A stretch of DNA of 64,000 bases, taken from the NCBI GenBank assembly GCA_015065105.1, contig SVQZ01000002.1:1-64000 (forward strand). Direction: 5' to 3'. This DNA is from Oscillospiraceae bacterium (GTDB taxonomy: Bacteria; Bacillota; Clostridia; Oscillospirales; CAG-272). The stretch's first letter is position 1, and each line of letters begins with the position of its first letter. Of this stretch, positions 44,009-56,200 are shown one piece after another. Both the position numbers and the translations under genes were made by a program. The notes under the pieces are model-generated. The model was not told the origin of the DNA and did no database searches. It worked only from the letters and a program-made list of their open reading frames with translations.

Positions 44009-45028
44009 ATGAAATACTTATTTATTATTCAGCAGTTCGCAGAGGGTGCGGCTCCTGCCAGTAGTACCGGAGCAGTGAGTGCGGCTTCTACATCTGCTGT
44101 AGCGTCCGAAGCTGCGGAAAGTACACCCAAGGCAGAGGATAAGGGAAGCGGTTTAGGTAAGCGCAAGGCGAAGGTAAATCCCCTTGGTAACGTTATCTAT
44201 GGCAGAACTCCCGAAAATGTTTCTGGACAGTCTAAGGAAAGTGAAGAAGCTTCCGAGGCTAAGACGACAGAAACAGAAAGTAAAAGAAAGACACTTGCAG
44301 AACTTCTTGAAGCAGATCCGGAACTGAAGAAGGAATATGAAGCAACAGTGAAAACACAGGTAAGTGAGAGAACAAAGGCCCATCTTGACAGACGTGTACA
44401 AGGAAGCAATGCGAGTAAAGCAGAGCTTGATGCTATGCGCCCAATGCTTGATGTTCTTGCACAGCATTATAAGTTGGATCCGAAGGATACATCTGCAATA
44501 GCTAAAGCAGTATCCGAGGACGAAAACTATTTTAAACGTGCCGGATTTGAAAGCGGTACCGATGCTAAGACTGCAAAGAATACATTTGAGCTACTTCGTG
44601 AAAACCGAAGGCTTAAGGATGAAGCAGAGGCAAGACGAAAGTCAGACGAACAGGCAAATAACCGCAAGGTGTTATTTGATTCCTGGAACAAGGAGATTCC
44701 TGAGGTCAAAAAGCTCTATCCTTCCTTTAACATGGACGAGGAGATGAAAAATCCCGAATTCCGCGAGTTTGCTCTTCAGGGCAAGGTAAAGGAAGGCTAT
44801 GAGAAGGTTCACCGTGCCGAGATCGATGCGGCTATGATGAAATATGCTCACGATAAGGCAGAGGAAAAGATAGCAAACAGCGTTGCTGCCGGAAGAGCGA
44901 GACCTGCGGAGGGTGCTATGAGCCGAGATGCTTCACCTGTGTATAAGACGCGTCCTTCTGATCTTACAAAGGAGGACAGAGCAGAAATTAAAAGACGTGT
45001 ACGCAGCGGCGAAAAAATAATTTGGTAG
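44009..45028 (+). CDS. Scaffold-type protein
   Basis: Position before capsid; charged, low-complexity helical sequence; N-terminal IIQQFA motif. Confidence 0.75.
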   Translation: MKYLFIIQQFAEGAAPASSTGAVSAASTSAVASEAAESTPKAEDKGSGLGKRKAKVNPLGNVIYGRTPENVSGQSKESEEASEAKTTETESKRKTLAELLEADPELKKEYEATVKTQVSERTKAHLDRRVQGSNASKAELDAMRPMLDVLAQHYKLDPKDTSAIAKAVSEDENYFKRAGFESGTDAKTAKNTFELLRENRRLKDEAEARRKSDEQANNRKVLFDSWNKEIPEVKKLYPSFNMDEEMKNPEFREFALQGKVKEGYEKVHRAEIDAAMMKYAHDKAEEKIANSVAAGRARPAEGAMSRDASPVYKTRPSDLTKEDRAEIKRRVRSGEKIIW

Positions 45029-45049
45029 CCTCTGCAGAGAGGAGAAAAA

Positions 45050-46336
45050 ATGATTACAAAATATTTATTTAATATTCAGCTTTTTGCTGAAGCAAACGTT
45101 CAGACTACAAACATGGCAGCTGAGGGCAATGATCTTTCGCCTTCCATGAAGGAATATTATGATACAGAGCTTCTTGAGAATGCCAAGGAGGAACTGTTCT
45201 TTAATCAGTTCGGTAAGCTACAGAACCTTCCCGCAAAGAGGGGTAAGAAGATCTCCTGGAGAAAGTTTGACACTCTCGGTCCCGCTCTTGTTCCCCTTGA
45301 AGAGGGTGTTACCCCTGACGGTAATAAGATTAATATGACAAGCGTTGAAGCGGAGATAACCGAGCATGGTGACTACACCACCGTTTCTGATGTTCTCGAC
45401 CTTACCGCGGTTGATGATATTATTCTCGGTTGTACAGAGGAGCACGGCTCGCAGGCCGGTCTTACAATGGATACGCTCACAAGAGATATTGTATGTAATG
45501 AAGCGACGGTAATGTATGCGCCCTCTGTGGTGAATGGTGTTTCCACTCCTACATTAGACAGATTGCTTCTTGATAAAAACTGCAAGATCACTCCTTCACT
45601 TGTCAACAAGGTTGTTACCAGACTTAAGAAGAACAAGGCACCCAAGATCGACGGCAAATATATCTGCATCATTCATCCTTCTGTTTCCGAGGACCTTCGT
45701 GAGTGTGAGGGCTGGATCGAGGCTCATAAGTACGCTGCCGTTACCGAGATTTTCAACGGTGAAATCGGTGAGCTTCACGGTGTGCGCTTTATCGAAACTA
45801 ATCAGGCCCCGGTATATAAGTTTGCGAAGGTTTGGCCTAATTACGGCAGAATGACTATAAGTGCCGTTGATACCGCCAATTCGAGAATCACCTTGAGGAA
45901 TGACAAGGGCGTATCTCCCAATTTCGTTGCAGGTGAATGGATGGACGAAAAGTTCGTTATGATCAACGGAGTACAGTATATTATTACCGAAAGCACAACT
46001 GATCGTCTTAAGCTTACCGATATGGAAGGTAACAATATTACCGCGGCTGTTGGTAATGTAGGTGACGAGGTTCTTATCAATACCGGTACCGCCGAGGGAC
46101 TTGCGGTGTTCGGCTGTATCTTTTTCGGTCGTGATGCTTACGGTAGAGTTGAACTCTCAGGCGGTGCTATGAGAATGATTGTTAAGGCTCTCGGCTCTGC
46201 AGGCTCATCCGATCCTCTTGATCAGAGACAGACAGTGGGCTGGAAGGGCTTCCATGCAGCAGCAGTTCTCTATCCTGAAAGAATCATTCGTCTTGAGGTA
46301 TGCTCAAGCTATAGCGAAGATGACGAACAGAATTAA
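45050..46336 (+). CDS. Major capsid protein, N4-gp56 family
   Basis: DLSPSMKEYYDTELLENAKEELFFNQFGKLQNLPAKRGKKISWRKF...ITEHGDYTTVSDVLDLTAVDDII; RDAYGRVELSGGAMRMIVKALGSAGSSDPLDQRQTVGWKGFHAA. Confidence 0.92.
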   Translation: MITKYLFNIQLFAEANVQTTNMAAEGNDLSPSMKEYYDTELLENAKEELFFNQFGKLQNLPAKRGKKISWRKFDTLGPALVPLEEGVTPDGNKINMTSVEAEITEHGDYTTVSDVLDLTAVDDIILGCTEEHGSQAGLTMDTLTRDIVCNEATVMYAPSVVNGVSTPTLDRLLLDKNCKITPSLVNKVVTRLKKNKAPKIDGKYICIIHPSVSEDLRECEGWIEAHKYAAVTEIFNGEIGELHGVRFIETNQAPVYKFAKVWPNYGRMTISAVDTANSRITLRNDKGVSPNFVAGEWMDEKFVMINGVQYIITESTTDRLKLTDMEGNNITAAVGNVGDEVLINTGTAEGLAVFGCIFFGRDAYGRVELSGGAMRMIVKALGSAGSSDPLDQRQTVGWKGFHAAAVLYPERIIRLEVCSSYSEDDEQN

Positions 46337-46348
46337 GGAGGTATAAAT

Positions 46349-46615
46349 ATGTCAATGAAAGATGAAACCAAGGTAGAAAAAACTCAGGTAGCTCCTGCTG
46401 AAGAGACCAAGGTAGATAAAAGACACGAAGCGCTTGTTAAAAAGCTCAAAAGCAAAGTGAACATCAAGATTCCCAGAACACGTGACGGAGATGCGCCGGT
46501 GTATGTTCTCTGGAATCAGAAGGATTATAAGATTGCTCGCGGCTATGCCGTAGAGGTTCCTTATCCTGTGTATAAGGCTTTGGTTCGTGCAAAATACGAT
46601 CCTATAGTATGTTAA
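46349..46615 (+). CDS. Hypothetical virion protein
   Basis: ORF between capsid and connector. Confidence 0.6.
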   Translation: MSMKDETKVEKTQVAPAEETKVDKRHEALVKKLKSKVNIKIPRTRDGDAPVYVLWNQKDYKIARGYAVEVPYPVYKALVRAKYDPIVC

Positions 46616-46684
46616 TAAGCGAACGCCTGGCGGCGATCGGGGGCGCAAGCTCCCGATTTTCGCTTATATAAGGAGGTCAAAAGA

Positions 46685-47047
46685 TTGAAAGCGAATGATA
46701 TTATAAAAGATGTAGATCTGCAGAGGGCAGGGCATGAGCTGAGTTCGGGAACCCTGTGCTCTTATATTGCAGAGCTTGAAGAACGAATATACACGGAGCT
46801 TGTGTGTACACATAAGAATCCCGATAATATAGAATATACCGCAATAAGCGAAGATACAACTCTTATAGCTCCTGCAAGATACAAGGATATGTATGTATTC
46901 TACGTGCTTGCAAAGATCGATTATATCCGCCAGGATACCTCTCGATATACCAATAATATGATCATGTATAACGAGCTGTATTCGGATTTTGCGAACTGGT
47001 GGAACCGTACGTATCTTCCTAATCAGAAATACAAAATGGAGTGGTAA
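46685..47047 (+). CDS. Putative head-tail connector/hypothetical virion protein
   Basis: Position and size; helical sequence. Confidence 0.55.
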   Translation: MKANDIIKDVDLQRAGHELSSGTLCSYIAELEERIYTELVCTHKNPDNIEYTAISEDTTLIAPARYKDMYVFYVLAKIDYIRQDTSRYTNNMIMYNELYSDFANWWNRTYLPNQKYKMEW

Positions 47048-47053
47048 TATAAT

Positions 47054-49051
47054 ATGTTTTTACCCAAAATACAAAATATAAAAAGAACTTCAAGGATCCT
47101 TAATACCTTCGGAGGTATCAACCGCCAGGAAAGCGCATCCGTGAATGAATTTGCCGATGCTCTTAATATGAGCTCTGCAGAGTTTCCGTGCGTTGCGGTT
47201 CGGCCGAAGAGAAAGAGTATAAATGTAGCCTTGGAAGGGATTACCGGATTAATTAACAATAACGGTTTGTATGCTTTGGCCATGGACGGCTATGACACCA
47301 GCGTGCTGTACAAATATGATGAAAGCACGGGAGTATTAAGTGAGAAGGCAAGATTATCGGACAGCTTTATGGCGGGGTATTGGGAATGTAATAAGGACAC
47401 ACAGTCTTTGTTCCTTACCCACGACGGTCTTTGTACCTTGGATCTTTCGGATCCCGATAATATACAGGGCAGGAGGATAGCGAAGGAATATAAAATAGCA
47501 AACAAATTTGCATCAGCTCAAGTCCTTAAAATAAATCCTTTGGACCATGGCGATTACTGTAGATTACGTCTGTTTTTCGAGGATGACGGTAGTTTTATAT
47601 CAAATTATGGTACTTATTCTGATTATAATGCGTTGTACGATGAATATTCGGCGAATTCTAATGAATTCGGCAATACCACCTTATATTTTGTTGATGTTAA
47701 AGGAACAAATTACCGTATGGCATACAGAATAAACCCCGGTGTTAATACATTGATTCCTGTTGATGGTGTTGTTGCCCGATTCCTTTTGCCTGCGGTGAAC
47801 GGGATCAGCTTTATGAAGGGTGACTATATTCATATTACCGGCATGAAGTTTTATAACGGATCCGGATTTGTTGCGGAAGTGGAAAACATGGTAAACGGAT
47901 TTCATGAGGTTATAAATGCAGGTTCGCAAAAAAGTGTTATATCCGAGGGAGTGACAATTGATGAGGTATATTTTGATGTACGTATAGATGTTTGCTATGC
48001 GGTATATGAAACGTTAAGAGGATATGGAGGCATGGGATATTTTGAAGGTCAGACACATCCTGCAAAAAACCAAATGTTTTTATATAACGATACACTTATA
48101 TCTCTTGATGTTCCCGAACTTGATTGTATTTGCGAAGCGCAAAACAGAATATGGGGCGCGTCTAACAAAGAACACAGTATATATTGCTGTGCTCTCGGCG
48201 CGGTAAATAATTGGTATCGATATGAAGGTATATCATCGGACAGCTGGGCGGCGACGGTGGGAAGTGAAGGAGAGTTTACTGCCTGTACTGCACTTAACGG
48301 TGCGCCTGTATTCTTTAAAGAGAATGAAATGATCGTTGTTAACGGCTCGCGTCCTGCATCTTATTCCATTACATCCTACGACTGTCCCGGAGCAGTTGAC
48401 GGTCCGGGGAGGAAGACCTGCGTTCATAGGGGCTCTCTTTTTTACGTGTCTCGTGACGGTGTTTATTCCTATACAAGCTCAGGACCTGTGTGTATTTCCT
48501 CCAATATTTGTGATGAGATCTCTAACTGGAGCAGAGCAAGTATCTTCTGCTACCGTAACCGTTTATATGTGATGCTGGATAAAGTTACTTATGTTTATGA
48601 TCTTGAAAAGGGCATCTGGCATAAGGAAGATAGTATAAATCATCAGAGCGTTGCTGTGACAAATGAAGGACTTGTGTATGTATCGTTCAACAGTTCCGGC
48701 TCGGCGTTGGTTTATGACGATACCGGTATGAACAATATTGCCAAAGAATATGAGGAAGATCTCTCCTGGTATCTTGAAACCAAAACATTGGGCAATGACG
48801 TGCCGGCAAAAAAGTATCTTGCTCAGATAGATATAGCTCTTGAACTCAAGGGCAGTTGTACAGTACTCGTTAAATACGATTCCGGTGAATGGATCCGTAT
48901 TCGCGAATTTAATGACGATAAAAGAAAGACTGAGAAACTTTGCTTTTATCCTCGCCGTAGTGATCATTTCAAATTGAGGCTTGAGGGTGTGGGGGATGCA
49001 AAGATTTTCTCTATAACTCAAACCTTGGAGGAGGCCTATGAGAACGGATAA
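47054..49051 (+). CDS. Large virion structural protein (beta-rich; tail-nozzle-like position)
   Basis: 665 aa, N-terminal GGINRQESASVNEFADALNMSSAEFPCVAVRPK. Confidence 0.55.
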   Translation: MFLPKIQNIKRTSRILNTFGGINRQESASVNEFADALNMSSAEFPCVAVRPKRKSINVALEGITGLINNNGLYALAMDGYDTSVLYKYDESTGVLSEKARLSDSFMAGYWECNKDTQSLFLTHDGLCTLDLSDPDNIQGRRIAKEYKIANKFASAQVLKINPLDHGDYCRLRLFFEDDGSFISNYGTYSDYNALYDEYSANSNEFGNTTLYFVDVKGTNYRMAYRINPGVNTLIPVDGVVARFLLPAVNGISFMKGDYIHITGMKFYNGSGFVAEVENMVNGFHEVINAGSQKSVISEGVTIDEVYFDVRIDVCYAVYETLRGYGGMGYFEGQTHPAKNQMFLYNDTLISLDVPELDCICEAQNRIWGASNKEHSIYCCALGAVNNWYRYEGISSDSWAATVGSEGEFTACTALNGAPVFFKENEMIVVNGSRPASYSITSYDCPGAVDGPGRKTCVHRGSLFYVSRDGVYSYTSSGPVCISSNICDEISNWSRASIFCYRNRLYVMLDKVTYVYDLEKGIWHKEDSINHQSVAVTNEGLVYVSFNSSGSALVYDDTGMNNIAKEYEEDLSWYLETKTLGNDVPAKKYLAQIDIALELKGSCTVLVKYDSGEWIRIREFNDDKRKTEKLCFYPRRSDHFKLRLEGVGDAKIFSITQTLEEAYENG

Positions 49052-49115
49052 TATGCATTTAATTGTATGTTTGCCGAAAAGTTAAAGCTACCGCAAGACG
49101 GTGAAAGGGGTAAAG

Positions 49116-49274
49116 ATGGCTGAGAGCTATATCAAGAAGATTAAACGTGAGCCGAGTAATAAGGAAATTGTAGAATACCTTGATTATCTCGCGGAAACAC
49201 TTTCACAGAGATTTGAAAATATAGACGAAGAGAATCTTACCGATTCTCTTAAAAAGAAAATAGGAGGAAAATAA
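49116..49274 (+). CDS. Hypothetical 52-aa protein
   Basis: MAESYIKKIKREPSNKEIVEYLDYLAETLSQRFENIDEENLTDSLKKKIGGK. Confidence 0.6.
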   Translation: MAESYIKKIKREPSNKEIVEYLDYLAETLSQRFENIDEENLTDSLKKKIGGK

Positions 49275-49275
49275 G

Positions 49276-50286
49276 ATGGCTATAACCGGTGTTAGTGACG
49301 AAACGAAAAAGAAGCAGGAGGAATATATGAATCCTACCGCAGCTGTAACAGATGCACAAAAAGCAGCGGAGGATTATAAAGCAAACAACGATCCCACAAA
49401 TTCCAAATATGGGGTGGTCGCAGAAGAGCTTCTTGATCAATATCTTAACCGTGATGATTTCAGCTATGACGTTAACGGCGACGCTCTCTATGCTCAATAT
49501 AAGAATCAGTACACAAAGAATGCGAATAAAGCAATGAAGGATACCGTGGCGCAGTCTGCAGCATATAGCGGCGGTTACTCGAATTCCTGGGGACAAACGG
49601 CGGGCCAGCAGATATACCAGGACTATATGACCGAGCTTGACAATAAGATTCCCGAACTTCGTCAGCAGGCGCAAAACGAATATCTTGCAGAGGGTGAAAT
49701 GCTGCTGGATAAATACGGTATTACGCAGGGTCATTATCAGGATCTTATGAATCAGTTTTATGCCGAGCGCGATTACCTCGATAACAAGGCAAACGAAGAA
49801 TATTCCAAATGGTTTGATGAGCGTAATTATTGGGACGGTGTTGCGGCGAACGAAAGTGCTGATTATTGGAATGTACAGAATTATAATAATTCTTCGCCTG
49901 CTTCATCCGGTGAAGGTTATTATGAAGAAAACGATTTTGAGCGTATGGTTCAAAACGGAAGTTATATAAATGATGATGGAAAAACCATATATACATATTA
50001 TCGCGGTGATAAAAAATATGAGTTTGAAGAAGGTAAAAACCCATATACCGGAACGATCAACCCTGATGCTAAAGACAAGGATGGAAAGTATGACTCTTCC
50101 AAAACTTTCAGCAACGGCTATCAGCCAAACAATATTGAAGGCAAAAAACTCTCAAAAACCGGATATGAAGGTACCGTTAATGGCGTTGTTCAAAATGTTT
50201 GGACTACCGGCGATGGACGTTATTGGATGTGGGACGGAAGTATAAACGATTATTTTGAAGTTAATGATCCGAAGACACAAGAGTAA
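49276..50286 (+). CDS. Hypothetical virion protein
   Basis: 336 aa, Tyr/Asn/Gln-rich, between tail and giant ORF. Confidence 0.65.
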   Translation: MAITGVSDETKKKQEEYMNPTAAVTDAQKAAEDYKANNDPTNSKYGVVAEELLDQYLNRDDFSYDVNGDALYAQYKNQYTKNANKAMKDTVAQSAAYSGGYSNSWGQTAGQQIYQDYMTELDNKIPELRQQAQNEYLAEGEMLLDKYGITQGHYQDLMNQFYAERDYLDNKANEEYSKWFDERNYWDGVAANESADYWNVQNYNNSSPASSGEGYYEENDFERMVQNGSYINDDGKTIYTYYRGDKKYEFEEGKNPYTGTINPDAKDKDGKYDSSKTFSNGYQPNNIEGKKLSKTGYEGTVNGVVQNVWTTGDGRYWMWDGSINDYFEVNDPKTQE

Positions 50287-50295
50287 GGAGTAGTT

Positions 50296-53200
50296 ATGAG
50301 AAAGATTGAGAATCTTAACAAAGGAAGTAAAACACTCCCTAAAATTGAAAATCTTCGTAAAGATGAAATTGGTGCGTATAAAGTTCAAAAAGAATTTGAA
50401 GGCGATCTTGGCACAGTAAACGAGTATGTAAACTCGATTACTAACGGAAAATATATATCAAGTGATGATTTCGAAAGATACCGTACAGCAGCCCAGCGAT
50501 ATAAAAATAATTACAGAGATTATAAATACTTGAACTCCTCTAAAGAAGAAAGTGATCGATGGATAGATAACATAATAAGTTCATTTGACGCAAATGAAAA
50601 TTATTACTCTCAATTTGCTGACGAGAGCGATTATAACCGTTATACCAAGTATGGTAATATGACATCTGATGAACTTCTTGAGGAATACAAAAAAAGCCGT
50701 ACCGGCATCAGTGACGGAAGTGTATCAAGAGAAAATGCGCAGTGGTTGTATGAGCAATATAAGACCGTTAAAAATGAGGAAGATATTGAAATTCAAAAAT
50801 ACGGTACCAACGGTGAGTTGAGGGATTTGACAAGTTCAGATCTGCTTGATCAATTTTTAGAAGCCGACAAAAGCGGAGACGAAAAAACAGCCGATATATT
50901 ATACAACTCTATAGTCCTTCGGGTATCAAAACCCGAACTTGATACGTGGCTTTCCGAAAAAGAAAAAAGCGGTGAAGATGTTGATTCAGAATATATGCGC
51001 GGTATTTTTCTTGGCACTTCAAGAAACGATTTAAATAATGATTCAACATATATCGGTGATAATGAAACGAAGTTTGTGCTCACAGATGAAAATATAAGCT
51101 ACGAAGACGCGGATACGTTTTTGAATTCTGTGGTAGATAAACAGATAGCAAACGGAAATAACTATAGCGATGCAGAATATGACAGTAAGATGTCTTCAGC
51201 ATATCGAAGCAGAATATTATATGATTATGATATGCTTGAAAAAGAAGTTACAACTATTGACGAGTTTCTAAAAACCCCTTTGGAATACTCACCCGAAAAC
51301 GTTGAACTTCTCAAAAGGTATTATCTTCGTTATGCGCCCGAATACTATTACGATACATCCCGTTTTAGCGGACTTGTACATTCTAACCTAAGCGGGCACG
51401 GATCTATAGCTGATACTATTGATGATGGTCCTGATGCGTTTTATATTGCGTTGCAGGAATTCGAAAAAGCGGTAGAGGGGACTTTATCCCAGTATTACTT
51501 TTTGAAGAATGAAACTCAGGAAAGCAATATAGGACAAGATGTCAGAATGTCTGATGTTGTTACGGATTATGAATCCTATATGGACGAACATAACAGGATA
51601 AGCAAAGCTAAAGAAGCGGAGTATGCCGAGATATTTGAAAAATACGGTTACGATTTTACTTCATATCATGAATACAAGACGAGAAAAAGAAATGAAAAAA
51701 AGGCAGAAGATAGAACAAATAAAATAGAATCTGCCGTAGGTCAAGGAGGAATTAAAGGAATTTGGGCGGGCGCTTGGCGTACCGGAGCGAGTATAGCGAC
51801 TAATCTTTTAAGCGTTTCCTCTTTGTATGGGATAGCAAAAGAGTACGTTCATAACAGCGGTGAGGATGCGCTTGATTACGTTCCTATAGATTTTAATAGT
51901 AATTCTTTCTATATGATGAATTTTACTAATACAATTCGTGGTACGGTAACCAAGGAACTCGAAGAAGAAACAGATTGGACTTTGTTCGGGAAAAATGTTA
52001 CAAGTTTCCTATATCAAACGGGAACCTCGATAGGAGATTTTGTTGCAGCAGCAGCTTTAACTGGAGGTACGGAATGGAGCCTTTTGGTAATGGGTCTTAC
52101 GAGTGCTTCGAATACGGCGGTAGAAACACTTCAAAACGGTGGTACGATTGAGCAAGCTGTAGGTTATGGTATCGTATCGGGTTGTCTTGAAGCATTCTTT
52201 GAAAAATTCTCTTTGGGTAACTTAAAAGCTTTTGATGATATCGGAATAGATACAGCCAAAAAATGGCTTATTAATACATTCAAACAAGGCTTTGTTGAAG
52301 CTACTGAAGAGGGTGCAACAGCTGCAGCCGATTTCTTCGTTGATAATCTTATCAATGGGGAAAATTCTGAATATAACCGCGCGGTAGAAGCATATGTATC
52401 AGAAGGTTATAGCCTTGCTACCGCTCAGTCAATAGCGTTACAGGACAGTTTGGTTGACGGTGTATTTCAGATGTTAGGCGGTGGTATATCGGGTACCGTG
52501 ATGGGCGGTGCTGCTGGCGGTGCTCGTTATGTTTCGGAGCAAAAATATAATTCTTCTCTAATTACTGATGAAGAGCTACAAGACTATAATCCTGACACAC
52601 AAGAAGGCAGGGATAATATTCAGTCACTCGTAGATTCTGTAATCGATTGGAAGTCTTCCGGTTTTGCAGATGTTGGTTCTTCTACACTAAAACTCGCGGA
52701 TAGTATTAATTATAAGCTTGATAATGATGAGGATATATCACTTAAAGAAATAAGACGTTTGGCTACGGCCGTTGTCGGTGCAGCTCCGGCACAGAGCGAA
52801 AAAATGAATTACGATAAGCCTGATGACGAAGATATTTTTGATTCCTACGAGATTCGCAAAAATAACGGAAAAGTCGGCAACGATATGATACCTCAGATCG
52901 TTAATACAGCGCTTGATATGGAGGCAGAGGGAGTATTCAAGGAAGATTCCGAAATTGGTCAACGTGTTGTTGATTTATATTCCCGCTATGTTTCGGGCGG
53001 GGATATATCCCGTGCGGAGATCTCCAAGCTCTATGATGATCTCTATTCTCTACAGAATAACCGTGTTGATATCAGTGGAGACAATATCATAGGCATTGAA
53101 AGCTCGGACGGTGCCGGATCTATGGTGGTCCAGACGAGGGATGGTAACTATGAGCTGAGTGAGCTCAGGATCGAGGGCGAGGAAGGAGAGCTCTTTGCGG

Positions 53201-56200
53201 CAGCATCCGATTACAGCACTGAGGGTGCGAATGCCTTTATAGAAGGGTATGAGGTCGCAAAGGCGGATAATTCTTCTCTTACGGTTGCCGAATACAAGGC
53301 GGCCTTTGATCCCATTTATACACAGAGCTATGAGGGAGTTTCCACCGAGGAGGTGGTTGCGAACAATAGTGACAATATTGACGTGCTTGGTGATCAGGCT
53401 ACAGGACGTGTGCTGGATGCGGCGCAGAGGGATATGCGTGCGGCACAGTACCGCTCAGAGCAGAAGGAGAGTGCGGCGATTAACGGTAAGCATACTGTAA
53501 TGTATAACGGACGGGATGCGGAAATTGTAGGATATGCTTCACGCGGCAATGTGAAAATCAAAGTTGGTGATTCGATTGAAACTGTATCTATGGATCTTAT
53601 TGGTTCTCCTAACGGTGCTACATCATATATGATAGATACAGCCAAGCTCTACAGTTCACAAAAAGCCGAATCGTATATGAATAATTACGATGGTAAATAT
53701 GATCCGGAGATATATACAAGGGGCTTCAGATACTTTTATGATGCCGGTATAGAAGGCAGAAGCTTTGATGAATCTGTTTCAAATATGAAAAAGCTTTATG
53801 GTGATAAACTCGATTATGCTGCTATGAAACGTATTTATGAAAATGCTTCAGCCCATAAGAAAAAGGCAGATTCAAAAAGAGTTAAAAAGTCAGAATATCG
53901 CAGTAAAAAAGGTAATGTACATCTTCATGTGGATTTCTCGACTATGACAGAAAGGCAGAAGGCTTCTCTTAAGGCTATTGAGTTTATATCCGAAGTAACA
54001 GGTGTTGAATTTCATCTGTATGCTTCATATAAAAACAAACAGGGAGAGACGGTATTTAAGGATTTTGACGGTAAGGTTAAAAAAGCGCCCAACGGCTGGT
54101 ATGTAGATTCAACGGTATATCTTGATATAAATGCCGGTAATTCAAACGAGGGGGTTATGCTCTATACCGTAGCTCATGAGCTTACGCATTTCATAAGAGA
54201 GTGGTCTCCCGGTAAATTTGATGTACTTGCAGATTTTCTTGTTGATAAGTATGCTGAAAAGGGTGTAAGCATTAAATCTCTTGTACAGGCACAGATAGAA
54301 AAAGCCGAAGCAAATGACAGAAAGTTGAGCTATGACAAAGCTTTCGAAGAGGTTGTTGCTGATTCTATGGAGACCATGCTTGCGGACGGTGATATATTGG
54401 AGAATCTTTCCGAGCTTGCATCGAACGATCTAACTCTTTTCAAAAAAATAAAAAGCTACTTTAAGCAGCTTTTGGAAAAGATAAGAAAATTGTATGCGGG
54501 CATGAATCCTAATTCCCGTGAGGGACAAATTGTGTCTGAAATGAATGACAGCATCGGAAAGCTTCATGCACTCTTTGAGACGGCACTTGTAGATGCAAGT
54601 GAACACCTTAATAATTCAACAGAAAATAGTGTATATAAAATCACAGATTCGTATCAAGAATATTCAAATCGTGGTTATGGTGGGTTGCGTGGTGTACTTG
54701 CTAAAAAAGGATTAGATGATTTAAGCGTAAAACTCGGAAATTATTTTCCATTATCCGCGTTATTTGATAGTACTATTCGAAATGATAATACCCCGTTATC
54801 TTTAGAAACTGTAACTAAAAATAGAGTCCAGCGAAAAGTTAATAACGGAAGATTTGAAAGCTTTTTCAAAACAGGAAAAGATGCATTTAAAACTGCTTAT
54901 GGAGATACAAAAACAGATGTTAAAATCGAACAACTTGGTATTACTGCTACTCTATATCAAGATATAGTAAGTGAAAGTTTGAGTAAAGAAATGGGCACAG
55001 GACGAGAACAATCTATTATAGATGTTGTTCCTTCACTGAGAGAAATAATTTCGAATAGTGTGTTGATGTCTGTTGAGAAAGTACAGCACACTGATAACAA
55101 ACATACTTCGCTATATGGTTATAGATTATATAATTTTTATAAATATAACGATGGTCATAGAACGAGTATAAATTGTCTTGTAAGTACGGTTATACAAAAT
55201 CTTGATGGAACAGAAGGTCATGTTTTTAAAAATATAGAAAATGTCACCATCGAACAGGGCCTGCCCGGTAATAATACCGATATGTCCCCGACGTCCAATG
55301 GCGACACCTATACTATAGCACAGCTTTATAAATTTGTCAAGAGTCTTGATCGAGATAATGGGGGGATAAAGTATAATTCAAAAAACAAAGAAAAGTATTT
55401 GTTTAATTATACTGAAAGAAATGATAAGGTTCCATATTCCTTCCGTTCCGGTAGAGCGACAAGCCGTGAAATGCTTGTATCGGCACTTGAAAACTTTGTA
55501 CAGAGCCAAGAAGAATTTGAAATTCTTGATGAATACAGAAGAAAGATAATTGAATTGGATAAGGCTGAGGTAAAGCTTGCTAAGCTTCGTAACGAGATAA
55601 ATGAAATGCAGTATGCCAAGGGTAAACGAAGCGAGGCTTTCACGAAAAAGTTGGATGAGCTTCGAAAAAAAGCAAGGAATCTTGCTGACAGTATATCCAA
55701 GCAAGATGAACAGCTTTTAAGATTGGAGAGCACACAGGCCTTAAGAAATCTTTTGAACCGTGAACGTATAAGAGCGGCTACCTCCCAAAAGGAAACGGAT
55801 AAAAGATTGATGAAGGATTATCGTGAGGGACGAAAAAAAACAGCCTTGAAGCAGGATATACTTAAGCAAATCTCGGATATAGACCGTGTTCTTAACCGTG
55901 GCACCAAGGAACGAAATGTAAAGCCTGATCTTGAGAAAAGTGTGGGCTCGGCATTGAAGCTCGGAAAACTTCTCTTTGATGAGTATCTTCGCAATTCTGA
56001 TATTGTTCTTAACGGAGTTAAATCCGTTACTGCAAAGGAAGCTGAGCTCCTTTCCGAGTATAAAGAGCTGCTTGAACAGAGAGAGTATGCAAAGGAATAC
56101 AGAAAGGAAGAGGTAAAGTCTATAGAACGAAATGCGGATTTGAGCTATTCGGAAAAGCAAAAGAAGATCGATGAGCTTGACTCGAGTATTAAGGAAAAAC

